From: Magicicada septendecula
Lineage: Eukaryota > Arthropoda > Insecta > Hemiptera > Cicadidae
Direction: 5' to 3'
NCBI GenBank assembly: GCA_034769895.1
Contig: CM068372.1
Coordinates: 376,442,410 to 376,506,409 of the forward strand
DNA: 64,000 bases
Shown in pieces: positions 11,008 through 22,430 of this stretch. The first letter of the stretch is position 1; each line of letters starts with the position of its first letter. Both the position numbers and the translations under genes were made by a program. The notes under the pieces were generated by a model. It was given only the letters and a program-made list of their open reading frames with translations, was not told where the DNA came from and did not search any database.

Positions 11008-11284
11008 GTTAAAATTCATTCCCGGACTGTTTGGCCGTGGTCAAACTAAAACAGTGACTGCCATCATCAGTATAAATTCGAGCTTCGCTAACGTAGGGTG
11101 GTGGACGTTAGGGACCGCCATTGACTGCCACCATCAGTGTAAATTCGAGCTTCACTAACGTCGGGTGGTAGACGTTATGGACCGCGGTTTTACACTGATG
11201 ACAGCAGTCGATGGTAGTGTCGAAGAGTCTCTTTTAGTTGAAAACAATGGACCACGGCCAAACAGCACGGGAATGAATTTTAAC
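11008..11284. mobile_element. Palindromic element with degenerate hammerhead-like core
   Basis: Outer arms GTTAAAATTCATTCCCG and CGGGAATGAATTTTAAC bracket 277 bp, followed inward by CTGTTTGGCCGTGG and its inverse. The centre carries two tandem CATCAGTRTAAATTCGAGC units with ACGTTAGGGACC and ACGTTATGGACC. CTGATGATGGCAGTCACTG is present on the minus strand but the GAAACG part has decayed. It is the same family as 47211-47501. Confidence 0.7.
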
Positions 11285-12029
11285 TACCTTGAAGTGTTAT
11301 TGTTTTCCGTGCTTATTTTCTGTAACTTTCTGTTGTATACTTTACCTTACCTGTGTCGGTGGGAGGCATCCCGTTCTTAGTAACGTGGCGTCTAAACTAA
11401 CTCCTCGGAAGAGCAGGGGGCGTGTCCGCCCGTCACCTACCCCGCTCGGGCAGGGGCGAGGAGGTCCGGAGTGATGCGGACCATGTCGGACTCGATGTGG
11501 TTTGTGGTTTTAGTCTTATGGCATTGCTGCGGAAACCTCATATGCGGTGTACCCGTTGGACTGCTATGGACTTTAAATAATAGGTACTGGATCTTCGGAA
11601 CTCCATGGAGGGAATAGAGCTGCACGTCTCATATTCCCAGCGGTACCGACCCCAGTGTCGGGCGCTTAGTCAGCGTTTTAGGTATTACACTCCACGCTCA
11701 TAGGAGCCAAGGGTTGTAGACAGGACGTGGCCGTCGGTATTCCCTTGTAAAACAACTTTCTTCCTTCTTGGTATATTTTGCCACTCCAAACACAGAATTC
11801 AACTTCAAAGTACAGTCACCTTAGGAATACTATGAAAAGTCCGCACTATTAAACACTGTAAAAGACTCTTGTGCGTATGTGCGAAACGAGTGGAAAATTT
11901 TGTTAGCTCGCAACGAGGTATATGTCCACTGCTCATCTCTAAGTGACTGTTCAAAATCATTCGTCAGATCTATTTACATCAATGTCCTTTTTCCTGTTTA
12001 ATAGTGTACTGCCTAAAATACTACTTAAG
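11285..12029. other. Unassigned stretch
   Basis: I recognise nothing coding. Sequence around 11380-11720 is GC-richer than its surroundings (for example CCCCGCTCGGGCAGGGGC) but has no open frame worth calling. Confidence 0.4.
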
Positions 12030-12165
12030 AATCTCATCTGTGATGACTATATCTTCTCTTCTTGTCCCACGTCTCACTGGCGTACATCGCTAACGAAATA
12101 ACCATCACATTGTAGAGATTAATACGACGAGTTTCCTTCCGTGTTTTACTCATAAACCTAACAAT
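12030..12165 (-). pseudogene. Short LINE fragment
   Basis: The minus strand reads KTRKETRRINLYNVMVISLA then MYASETW. This matches the conserved LINE block RxxTRxxxYKxMVxPxxxYxSETW. It is about 135 bp and 5'- and 3'-truncated. Confidence 0.75.
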
Positions 12166-12204
12166 AATAATAATAATTACACTCACACGAAGAACATCAA
12201 TATT

Positions 12205-13027
12205 CATCACCATCATCTGCAAAGATTAAACTAAGGATGGTTTGTTCCGGCCTCAAGCAGGCAAAGTTTAGAGTTGGTCACTCCAGCGCTTTCTCGGACG
12301 TCCCACACCTCTCCGTCCCCTCGGCTTACAGTTCCATAGTTGTTTGGGAATGCGGCAGTCATCCATTCGGCAAAGATGTTGCCACCAATTCAGCCGATAC
12401 TGGACGATCCTGTCGAGTATACTCATAATATTCAGTTCCTGCCGTATATATGTGTTTCTTCTATGATCATGGAGAGTATACCTTGCCACGTGCCTGAGAC
12501 ATCTCAATTCAGCCGCTTGGATGCGACTGGCCCGGCCTTTCGTTAAAGTCCAATTCTCAGACACATAAAGAAGTGTGGGAAGACCCATCACCTTGTAGAA
12601 TTTTAGGCGTGTTTATTTACTTGCTGACTTAAGGGTTCTCCTGATGGTCCCGCCCCACGTAAGGTTGAACTTATGCAACCTATTCACCACGTCGTTGTTT
12701 GTATTATAAGACAAGCTATAGTCCAGGTATTCAAAATTGCTAACTTGTTCCAGAACAGTACCATCTATAACACGTTTTTGCCCGTACGGGATCGGTTCCA
12801 CCAAAAGCCAACACCTTGGTCGTAAGTACGGATATCAGTAATCCAAAGTCTTTGCAGCTTCTATTTAACAAATGTACACCCATCTGCAACCTGTTTTCCG
12901 AGTCCGAGAGAATAGCCTGATCGTCCGCAAACGACAAAGTGTCATAACAATGATCATAATTATTACTGGACAAGCGAAGCGAGGTTTTGGTTCCAACTGT
13001 GCCGTTCGGCAACTGACTGTCTCTCAA
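12205..13027 (-). pseudogene. LINE reverse transcriptase fragment (family 2)
   Basis: The minus strand holds three open pieces. The first reads TLSFADDQAILSDSENRLQM, the catalytic motif C of the reverse transcriptase. The second has EQVSNFEYLDYSLSYNTNND, and the third has LRCLRHVARYTLHDHRRNT and GRRGVGRPRKRW at the C-terminus. Frameshifts separate them. Copies at 2022-2690 and 31125-31905 align closely. The 3' end, at the left, borders a short CAT-rich run. Confidence 0.9.
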
Positions 13028-13369
13028 TCTGCGCCTCTATTTGGTGTATGTCTAATGACAACTTTTTAATTGCATTGACTGATTTTCGTAAAACGCAATT
13101 AGACATTTGGCATGGGAGTCAAACGTAACATAGGCCTATTTATAAGCCAGTTGGATGTGTGTAAACATAAGGCTTACAGGCCTAACTGGATAAATAAGTA
13201 CATGAAAAGAATCTTCAATATTGTACCTCATTTGTCCTGAAGAAAACGGGGAGCCCAACCTTCAAGCTAGTCTCATCCCCCCCCCCCCAGTAACAGCTCC
13301 TAATTATGCCACTGGTTGTACACTGAGTGAGCGAATTAATAATGAAGATATAAGGGAATAGACGAGCTG
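13028..13369. other. Unassigned stretch with a lone hAT-type end
   Basis: CCTAATTATGCCACTG near 13298-13313 is the reverse complement of a typical hAT terminus (CAGTGGCATAATTAGG). A poly-C run precedes it. No partner terminus or transposase was found. Confidence 0.4.
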
Positions 13370-13440
13370 GGGAGGGAAATATATGCTCAGCTCGGAAGGA
13401 AGATATATGCTCAGCTCGGGAGGGAGATATATGCTCAGCT
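13370..13440. repeat. Three-unit tandem repeat, period about 24 bp
   Basis: Three consecutive units share the core ATATATGCTCAGCT preceded by a GGAGGGA-like purine run. Units start near 13370, 13394 and 13418. Confidence 0.85.
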
Positions 13441-13545
13441 GGGGATACTCGAGCATACTTTGCCTTGGATAAAATCTTAACGATCACGATAGTAAGCCAA
13501 TCAACGAAGTTCATATTGTATAAAACCTTAATTAGACCAGGGGAC

Positions 13546-13547
<2 letters not shown>

Positions 13548-13599
<52 letters not shown>
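13548..13599. repeat. (CA)n microsatellite
   Basis: About 25 perfect CA dinucleotides in an unassigned stretch. Confidence 0.95.
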
Positions 13600-13602
<3 letters not shown>

Positions 13603-14974
13603 AATACATCTGTCTTTGTATATTTCCTGTTACTGCAACAAGTTGGTAATTTATCGAGAATAAAATGACCAGAGGAATGTGCTTCGTTTGAAAAGCTCGG
13701 CAAATAGCGCCCCTCCTTCGAGACGTCACTAATAAATCTCAGTTGCCACTCTGTACACGGTGACGTAAGAATTTATTTATATATATAAAATACAAACACC
13801 CTTCGGAAATGAAAAAAAAAACAAGATAAAGAAATATGAGGCAACCAGTATTAATGACTGGACTCGGATTAAATATTAATAAATCTATCAACAACAGTGG
13901 CGTTAGTGCAATCAATTGGAATGACCTCAAGAGTGCGCCTCCTCCGCACAGCAGCGGTAGTCTATTTATGGAGAATTCGTCCCCGCCGTGGCACCGCTTC
14001 CTCCTCTGCAGTTTTCCGCGCGAGCGCGCGTCCTACGACTGGCTGCATAAACGCAAATACTGTACTTGCACACGGAGTCTCGTGTTTTTGCATACAATGG
14101 TGGCGCCATCGAGTAGCTAGCTGTTGATGTTTTTCTCTAATTAAATATAAGTTATTTATTCGTAATAATTGTCCCACCCGTGGTGTGTAACATGCAGACA
14201 GACATACACGAATGCAGTACCTGCTGAGTTAAATATGAAGGTCGTTTTGCTTGTAGCTGGTTCCCAAAGCAAACGATTATCACCTTTGTATATCAACTTT
14301 AACAAACCCGAGTTCTTGTCACCGACTGAATAGCAAACTTCCACTTCTTTTTTTGTTTTAAGCTGTAAGCCTGTTATGGTAGTCTCTGTCGAAAGATTTC
14401 CTTTCGGAACACTTCGATCCAATCTTGTGTTCTTTAGAACGATAAGACTGCGTGTACGCACCAATCAGATTGGCCCATTCAACCCAACGTGGAATACCGT
14501 ATCCGATGGTTCAAACTGCTTTTGTTGTTAAATATTTGTTAAGTCCTAACCTTCGCTAGAGCGAAAAATTCATAATTTTACATCCTGCCGATTGCATTGC
14601 ATTGTGTGCGCGGGACGTCTTTGCACCCGTGGCCTGACTGCAGCATCTGGGTCGTGCCAAATGGCTGCCAGAAGATAAACTAAGTCTGGTTCAGCCTAAA
14701 ACTGGTAAATGAAACCGCCAACGCGTTAACGCAGAAGGCGGGGGAGAAAGAAATCTCGATGTACTTTTGTGACACTGCCGCTGGAACCGATTCTGGCAAC
14801 AGGTGTTGCGTGTCTCAAGCCCAGCTAGCAGATGCCTTGAGGCGTCGGTCGCTCCCCGCGAGGCAGAGAGCCTCCGTACCGGTGACCAAGATAACAGCAA
14901 GCTGGCTCAGCGTGCTAAAAGGTGGCCAAGGACGGATGAAGGACTGTTTTCAGATGTGAACTCTGGGCTGGGGG
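13600..14974. other. Unassigned stretch, GC-richer at its right end
   Basis: ORFs at 13836-14127 and 14156-14464 show no domain I recognise and overlap in several frames. From about 14600 base composition becomes visibly GC-richer, continuing into the Jockey-like fragment and on to 15780. Confidence 0.4.
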
Positions 14975-15295
14975 GCTGATGTTATTGCGAGTATGGGTTT
15001 ATGGCGGATCGTCAAGAAGCGCCCGAGGACGCTTGACCCGAATCGGCGGTGGTGGTTCTGAGGCGCTGATATTTCGCAGGTAGGGGAAGGAGGAGGTCGA
15101 GGCTGCAGCAAAAAGAGTTACAGCCAACGACCGGACAAAAGCTGACAAGGTAGGAACTTGGAGACCATTCGAATCACGTCGTTCCTCACAAACACCAAGG
15201 GGACCCCAACAGGGAGCGGAGGGTTTTGGCTTGGAAACGTTCCAGCCTACACCTGTTGGTGGTGGGCAAAAGAGACCACCATGCGGGAGCCGCAT
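14975..15295 (-). pseudogene. Jockey-like LINE C-terminal fragment
   Basis: The minus strand reads APAWWSLLPTTNRCRLERFQ, then, in another frame, VPTLSAFVRSLAVTLFAAAS and VKRPRALLDDPP. The same protein region is at 63810-64000 on the plus strand (APAWWSLLSTTNRCRLEAFQ, WFVRNDVIRRGLRVPTLSPF), so these are two copies of one family. The blocks resemble the C-terminal end of Jockey-clade ORF2. Frameshifts make it inactive. Confidence 0.8.
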
Positions 15296-15779
15296 TGATC
15301 AGTACAGATCTGAGAAACAAAAGATACATCGTTGCCAGGTGGCTGCGACGCGATATCCTGCCGAGCGTTTCAGTGATCTTTCAATTGATCAAGAATGTCT
15401 AGAACAGAGAGTAAAGACTGCACTCCAAAAGTACTGGAGAGATGGGGAAACGCCATTAAAGTCTTTGACTCGGCGAAGGAAAAATCCTGATACTCCCCTC
15501 CCACCCCGCGATACAGAAGGAGCAACGTTTGCTCAAACGTATTGTATAGACAAACGGCTAACGGATGCAGGGTCCCGGGGTAAGGAGATTCCCCTTTTTA
15601 CCAAGTGCCAACGGCCTCCAAGGGGGCCGAAAGCTGGTGAAAGGATAGGGAACCCTCTTGATCTTAGGATGGGAAACAACCATCAAAAGTCGGATCAACT
15701 GTCGAGTCAACGCCATACGATGTAGAAGGCAGCGAGAAACCGCGCCACCAAAGATCCAACAGGATCTTAACAAGGTATC
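15296..15779 (+). other. GC-rich sequence of unknown origin with a long ORF
   Basis: A 164-codon plus frame (15231-15725) starts inside the reversed Jockey fragment and runs through this stretch; residues are basic and proline-rich with no domain I recognise. Because it begins in an antisense repeat, it is unlikely to be a gene. It may be the 5' part of an unfamiliar retroelement, but nothing confirms that. Confidence 0.3.
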
Positions 15780-16130
15780 CCTTGTTAAGCATGTTGAGAT
15801 AAAACAAGACACAACAGAAGGATTCAATTTTATAAGACAATCGCAATACCCACATTGATTTATGCGAGTAAGGCGTGGGGCATGACAAAAAAGGAATGCA
15901 GCAAGATTCAGAGTGCTGAAATGCAGTTTCTTCGAAATACTTTAAATTATACATTGCACGATAGAATAGAATTATTTCAATTTTCAGAAGACAATGGTGG
16001 GATTACCTGCAATGGATGACAGAGGATCGATTGCCGAAAGCGGCACTGAGCTATAAAGCAAAGCCACTGGTAGAAGAGAAGTGGGTCGTCCGAAGATAAG
16101 ATGGATGCCGGAACGGTTTATATAAATCCG
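15780..16130 (+). pseudogene. LINE C-terminal fragment (family 3)
   Basis: The plus strand reads IKFYKTIAIPTLIYASK-like sequence, KIQSAEMQFLRNTLNYTLHD and then TEDRLPKAAL in shifted frames. It is the same family as 5335-6030 on the minus strand. Part of the segment between the LHD block and the C-terminal block is missing. It has no GAA tail; it ends near TATAAATCC. Confidence 0.85.
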
Positions 16131-18459
16131 TGGAGATTTTACGCCATAAACTTTGTTTTTATAGTGCAGATTTTCATATTATAGTTTGCAAATCTGATGA
16201 AGCTAAAAAACAGACTTTTTGCAAATCAGATTCTGTGTTTTGTAGTACAAGCAGGAATTACCCAGATTTTCCCCTAAAATGCTTGAACTGACTCCAGAAA
16301 AATCGCTAATCATAAAAATAAATTTTTATCGCTAATGCGACCGCAATATTTAGCAACAATTTGGTATGAGATTTTCCCCAAAATTGGTATCACTGGAAAT
16401 CAGTGTTCATTTAATCACGACTGTGACGATCCGTGTGGCGATCTTGATAACGTAATGAATATACAAATCAACGATACATAATGTCTCAGCATAAATATTT
16501 TATCCACACAGATACACACGCGCGCAAACAAGCAATGACTCAATCAATTAAAACGTTTAATTAACAGAAAATAGAATATATATATATATGTATACGGCAC
16601 ACACACACACACACACACACACAATTGCAGGCAGGCTATAATGCATTATGCGCGATTGCTCAAGACGACGAAAAGAAACGATGTTCTCGTATTTTATTGG
16701 TAGCTGTCATTCTGCTGTCTTGGCATGTAGGCATATTTCTTTTTTTATTATATTAAAATAAGCGAGCGATTCTAAATTAAGCGGATGACATCGTCGCCAG
16801 CGGCAATATATCATTCTAATATGTTTCACATGTCACGTCATTATCTATCTGTCGCGCTGCTGCTGCTAAGATAGCGATGTTGTCGTCGTTACATAATGTC
16901 GCACAGTTGCCAACGAAATACTGCAGTTGCTGCGACGAATACCGATTACTGAGTGGCGGGTCTAACAGAATTAATTGCATTACGCTAAACAAAATCACAA
17001 AACCCGCGGATGGTAATATTCTCATAGAAAGAAGCCATTAAAGGAGTCCTGCGCCGTCGTGGTGTGGCAACTTACGTTCATCCTTTGCGATCCGACACTT
17101 TTCTTATCTGCTTTTCGGTGTGGCCTTCGGTTGTTTTTCTAGACACTACACCGGTGTGGCAAATTTACTTTCACGCGTTTTTTCTTGTAGGCCTACCCGC
17201 ACTGAAGTTTAAACCTTGAATCTGTTTGCACTGAACAGTGCAAGGCATGTAGAAACAAGTACCGTGTTGTTAGTCAGTGTACTATTGAGGCAGCAATCTC
17301 AGTAAACAACTGAATATAGAAACCTGAAATGTATTGAGAAAAACTGTCTAATAAAAATTAACAAGTCGTTTTGCAATACAGAGACAAGAACTCGAACTTG
17401 AGGACAATAATTAAACGGCCTACCTATAAATTGTCCGTTCAAAATAGTACAAATTTCAAAACTACTTGGAAACGGCACCAATTCTCCGAAGTTCATTAGG
17501 TGGAGACATAATTTTTGCCTAGTTAGCCAAGTACAATTTACAGAAAAGCCTTTTAATTAGCCCCCTAGTTTGACTTTTCATCTCTCTATTGCAAAATAAT
17601 TTGATAATTTTTGCTGGAATATTTTTCTCAGTATAAAAAAAAAGAAAGAAACCCCTTTACCTTGTGGGCCCTGAATATTTGCCTGTCTAGCCATCGGATA
17701 GTTACGCCCCTGAGGGGTAGACGAAGAAAAATGCGAGCTAGAAATGGCGAAATTAGGAGGAGGAGGAGAAAAGAAGATGAACAGATGACCAGAAGGAGAA
17801 TAGGATAGGCCTACTGATGAAGGAGAACAAGTGAAGGAGAAGAATAAATGGAAGGGAACGATAAAGAAAAAGGAGAGAAGACGAAATATGGTAAAACAGA
17901 ATCGCATTACGGTATCTTACTAATCATTGATCAATGATTTAAAATCCAACGTGTTCATTGGCTTTCTACAGGCGTATAAGGTTAATGCAGCACCCAGCTA
18001 CAGTGCATATTAAACTGATTTAACAGAGTTGATAATCTGTGCTCATGCGCAGTTGAGCGGCGTCTAGTCGTGGTAATTATTGGTCGCGCCGCGCTATATG
18101 CAGACGTGTTAATAACAATAACAACGACAGACGGGCTGCCTGCTGCCTTTGTTGTTATACACGATAAAAGGGTGACCTTTGATTGCAATCCAAGTATATT
18201 TAGAAAGTTTAAAGTGTCACGTATCTGATAGCATGCTGCTGCTGCTGGTGTGGTTAGTTTTTGCTTTCAGCTTTAGTTCGTTCATTAGAGACACTCTGTA
18301 AGACACTGAATATGCTAAGCGTGGAAATTTTCCTCGATGATGCAAACTGCGTGAATGTATTTAACACTTCCCACGTACGTATATTCGGATTATTTACCTC
18401 TAGCGATATTCTTCTTCTTCCATCCTGCAGTATGTGTGGACACCTGTTCCGGTTTCTTG
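16131..18459. other. Long unassigned stretch
   Basis: It contains a (CA)n run at 16597-16622. GATAGTTACGCCCCTG near 17698-17713 is the reverse complement of a hAT-type terminus (CAGGGGCGTAAC), without a partner. Short ORFs (16816-17025, 17299-17496, 17578-17907, 18254-18485) have no recognisable domains and several are low complexity. Confidence 0.4.
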
Positions 18460-18461
18460 TC

Positions 18462-18487
18462 TTCTTCTTCTTCTTCACGGCTTAGAC
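18462..18487 (-). mobile_element. LINE 3' end, left part, with (CTT)n tail
   Basis: A short CTT run (18462-18476) followed by CACGGCTTAGAC is the 3' end of the minus-strand LINE that resumes at 19236. The element is split here by a hAT insertion whose target-site duplication is GCTTAGAC. Confidence 0.75.
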
Positions 18488-19235
18488 CAGTGGTTCCCAA
18501 AGTGGGGTCCGCGACAATATTTCAGGGGATTCGTGGACACTTTTAAGAAAAAACAGAGTATACCGTAGTTTTATCCGATTTTGTATAGTCTAAAATCTAA
18601 ATTTTAGAATATTAAAACAATTAGTAGAAGATTCCAGTATTTTTTTGCTTCAAACTAATGGTTTTAATAATGTCTTTAAATCATGTGTAGCAGATCTGTT
18701 TGTCAGCCGAACTGACTAGAGCCCCGCATCAACACAGAACTGATCGCGCTGTTTTAGTCCACGTATTTGAGCACTGTATCTTGCTTAAGAGCACTGTATC
18801 TCGCGTATAAGCACTGTATCTAAGCAAAATGTTTTCCGTGTAGCTGGTTTTACGCCTAAGTAGATGGATTTCGACACGTGTGGCTGGAAAGATAGAGCCG
18901 AGGTTGGCAAAGTTAAAAAATAAACTTGATGTCGAGAGTGACTTAATATTGAAATTATCAGACTTTAACCTAATATTGCAGAGCTAATTGTTCACATTAC
19001 AATATGTTCGATATCATTAATATTGTAATTTTGCAAGTTAAGAGATTGACTTTAATACATTTTAATTAAAGGAGAAAACATCTTGAGGTAAAGTCATTAT
19101 AAAATATATATTTAAATTAAAATATAAGAGTTTGTATCATATTTACTGTTTGTTTTATTTCATAATTCAGACGGGATCCGTGAAATTTTTAATTTTTTTG
19201 GGGGGTCCGCGGACTGAAAAGTTGGGGAACCACTG
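18488..19235. mobile_element. Non-autonomous hAT element with perfect target duplication
   Basis: This 748 bp insert begins CAGTGGTTCCCAAAGTGGGG and ends in GTTGGGGAACCACTG, imperfect inverted repeats of the hAT type; a CCGCG block also occurs near both ends. Exact 8 bp duplications GCTTAGAC flank it at 18480-18487 and 19236-19243. The interior is AT-rich and I see no transposase sequence. Its insertion into a LINE makes it the younger of the two. Confidence 0.9.
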
Positions 19236-19870
19236 GCTTAGACTGTTTAAGCCTGTTCCGGCTCCAAACTAGTCGGACCATCTCTTCTTGGGTCTTCCCA
19301 GCCTTCTCTTCCCTTTTGGCTGATACAATAAGGCTACCTTGAGGAACCTGTCACTGCCCGTTCTGCTAATGTGTTGTTTTCAGCTTTCTCTGTACTTACT
19401 GACGATTTCGTTTACTTCTTCAACTTTCAGTTCCTCTCTTATCTGATTGTTTCTTTTCATATCTAATTTTGTGTGCCCAGCTATGGAATGCGAAAATTTC
19501 ATTTCCGTAGCCTGAATTCTTGATACTTGTCTGGTAGACATTGTCCATGTTTCTGAGCCATAAATAAGGGTAGAAACTGTCTTGGTTTTGTATAATTTTA
19601 TTATGGACTCTTTCCTTGACTTGTGTTTTAGATCACGTCAGAGAGTTCCTGTTATCTGGTTAAATTGATTAATTTCCCCATTAATATCTTCTTCGTTTTT
19701 ATATGAGAGCTTACAGCCTAAATAGTTAAATTATGAGACCAGTTCTATAATTTCACCAAAACTATCCAAAACAATTTTAGATCTAACTGACCATGTTCTT
19801 TTAAAACCCAAACATTTGGTTTTCTTGTCAGATATTTACATATTAAAATCCTTCGCAATGTTATTTAAGG
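19236..19870 (-). pseudogene. LINE reverse transcriptase C-terminal fragment split by hAT
   Basis: The minus strand reads TVSTLIYGSETWTMSTRQVS, RIQATEMKFSHSIAGHTKLD, REELKVEEVNEIVSKYRES, a stop, KQHISRTGSDRFLKVALLYQ and GKRRLGRPKKRW in one long frame, so only one stop interrupts about 110 codons. This is the standard C-terminal portion of insect LINE ORF2. Upstream (19600-19870) only scattered pieces remain. It is one of the better-kept copies here. Confidence 0.88.
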
Positions 19871-21059
19871 AGTGGAGGTTCCTGTTCCGGTTTCAGAAAC
19901 CGTATATACATTGCAAATTTAAATTGTTATTATTTACAAAATATTTTAAGTTAAATTAAAAATGAGACCATCGTTTTCTTGGCCTTCCTACATTATGAGT
20001 ACCCTGTGGTGCACAAAAATACGCGGCTTTTCGTATAGAGTCGAAGAATATGTTCCCTCCATCTAGCCTTATGTTCATCAAGTGTTTCAATTTATGGGGA
20101 CACTATAAGGGGAGTTTGAAAGGTCGAAATTTTAATTTTCGACATTTTCCAAAAATTAACCTATTAAAATATTCGGGGTTTCCTAGTTAAATGGTATATA
20201 AATTATATCTGTGCTATTTTTAATAGTATTTTATTTTAATTTTATAAACTACTTGCACAGTACCTACGTAAAAATGGAGCATTTGGACATGTGTACATTT
20301 AAATGTGGATATATCTGAAACCATTCAAATTACGAAGCTAGGGGTTCAGCACAAAAGAGGCACGATGTAACAGAAGAAGACCTCTTGAGAAGGAGGAAGA
20401 CAGGGAAGACAGCACCTTATGCTGCTGGGCACTACTGAGTGTTAATTTTTCAAACATATAAGCGAGTTTTTATTATTTCCAAAAATAAACACGATTTTCT
20501 CAAATCGACTTTTTTATAGTAGACTATTTATGACTCATTAATAACTTAGCTCCCTGTAGCTTTAATTAATTAGTTACGCTTCAGCGTGCTTAAATAAAGT
20601 TAGAAAGACAGCTGTAAAAATTTGGAAGTTTTACCTCAAGTGGTTTGAGAGATACAAGGGCATAGACCTGGCTAATTTAACATTAGCGGGATAGGTCTTT
20701 GAAACTCCCATTAAGCCAATTTCTCCACTTTGGCATAAAAACCCTCGCGTCACAGATATGTGTGTTTCGTACAAACCATAATATTATAAATGTTTAAATA
20801 GTATTACAAGAATAACGTTAATATACAACCTATTTTAGATATTATAAAAGATAAAGTGTAACCTGCTGGGAGTGAGCTGAATAATTTTGAAATACTTTTC
20901 TTGCATTTAGTTCATTATAGCCTACTTAATTCATATAATTTTCCAATTGTTTAACTGATAAAAACAATTTAAAATCAGTGACTCCTATTTCTAGGTTATA
21001 TAATTTTATACAAAATATAACTTTTTAGTTATATTCCTTCATAAAACCATCTCTGTACA
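19871..21059. other. AT-rich unassigned stretch
   Basis: I see no gene or element end. CGGTTTCAGAAACCG near 19890 is a short palindrome. A purine-rich patch with GAAGAAGACC lies at 20350-20420. The rest is AT-rich. Confidence 0.45.
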
Positions 21060-21575
21060 TCATCATCATCTTCTTAACGGTTTTAGGCTTTAGCGGCCTA
21101 TTCCTATTCCACAGTACACATTTTCTTAGGTCTATCAACTTTTCTTCTGCCTCTAGGGGTGTACTCTTTTGTCATCTTCGGTATTCTACTTTCTTCCAGT
21201 CTATTGATGGGTTGAATCCATTTTCTTCTGTATTCTTTAATCCTTTCATTAACTGCAAAAATATCTAAATCACTTCTTATTTCTTCATTTCTTATATGAT
21301 CTCGTCTATTACACTTTTTAACTGATCTCAGAAATTTAATTTTTGCTGTTTGTATCTTCTGTTCATCTTTTTCTTTTATTACCATACAGTAGTGTAGGTA
21401 TTGTCATTGTTTTATAAAATTTGATTTGGGTTTCTTTTCTACATTTATTTCCCAACGTTCTCCAGATCGTTCCACACATCCTTGTGAAATCGTCACTGTA
21501 TTTTCTGTATCTCTATCTTGATCATAAGTAATGTTACGTCCAAGATAGTTGAAATGTCTTACTTGTTCGTTGCAC
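21060..21575 (-). pseudogene. LINE C-terminal fragment (family 4)
   Basis: The minus strand reads RHFNYLGRNITYDQDRDTEN, QIKFYKTMTIPTLLYG, QKIQTAKIKFLRSVKKCNRR, IRNEEIRSDLDIFAVNERIK and RGRRKVDRPKKM. These are the ordered C-terminal blocks of an insect LINE ORF2, with at least two frameshifts. The 3' end carries CTGTGGAATAGGAATAGGCC and a GAT-type tail, matching the window's first 70 bases. Confidence 0.9.
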
Positions 21576-22196
21576 ATTTTGGTCCGAACCGGTCAACGGA
21601 GGAGACACATAAAACCCATTTACTTAAAGAATATAGTATCAAATACTTCTTTCAAAAGAGGATTAACCAATACATACAAGAAACAAATACAGCTGAAGAT
21701 ATAGAAACAGAATGGAAAATTACTAAAGGACTAAGTTAATTAATATGTAAACTGTAATTCAATTTATTATATTAAATGTTTTATAAATAAAATGTGAAAT
21801 GACGACGAAAATATTGCTTTTGCTTAGAACATACACAGATAATCCCCCCCCCCACAAGGTCAAGACCAAGAATTTTAACAAATTGTCCTCGAATGTTCTT
21901 GTTTAGGATCTGATAAGTGTGTCCGAATCTTTCTTGTATCTTTATTATTATGCTAACATAATAAAGGTTGTAACGTTAAACTATGTAGTAATAAGGTATG
22001 GTAAATGCGTAAATTACCTCTTAGACTTATTTGCAATTAAATATTGCCTTCCTATTTTCATGTTATTTGTAAAATATTGATTGCTTATGATGCAGCCCGA
22101 AGGTAGGTTTCTGAGTTTAATCGTGGCCCTCATGCGCTTTTAAGTTGTAAAACACTTGAGTTAACGCTACAGAATGACAGTATATTCTCTGTCTTT
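21576..22196. other. Unassigned stretch
   Basis: A 73-codon plus frame ending at 21739 contains QKRINQYIQETNTAEDIETE, which faintly resembles the linker before the reverse transcriptase in LINE polyproteins; this is weak. The rest is AT-rich with no recognised element. Confidence 0.35.
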
Positions 22197-22318
22197 CTAC
22201 TATAATTTTATACAAACCACTATGTTGTCTTTCGTACTGACGAGCGCTTTCGGCAGTCAAGCCATCTTCAGGTCATTTACCAAAGACAACATAGTGGTTT
22301 GTATAAAATTACTAGTAG
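22197..22318. mobile_element. Short palindromic element with hammerhead-like core
   Basis: The arm TATAATTTTATACAAACCAC and its inverse, extending to TATGTTGTCTTT, bracket about 50 bp. The minus strand of that centre reads CTGAAGATGG, CTTGACTG, CCGAAAGCGC, giving a three-base stem GGC/GCC. It has the same architecture as larger palindromic elements here but different arm sequence. Confidence 0.7.
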
Positions 22319-22379
22319 AAATATTTGAGACCACTAACACTCCAATACAACAATAAAAAAAAATTCTCTGTCTGTATGA

Positions 22380-22380
<1 letters not shown>

Positions 22381-22428
<48 letters not shown>
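22381..22428. repeat. (CT)n microsatellite
   Basis: About 24 perfect CT units. The serine-leucine and arginine-glutamate ORFs across it are artefacts of the repeat. Confidence 0.95.

Positions 22429-22430
<2 letters not shown>

Noticed and set aside
15231-15725. 164-codon frame as a host gene
   Set aside because: It starts inside the reversed Jockey-like fragment and shows no domain; kept only as sequence of unknown origin.
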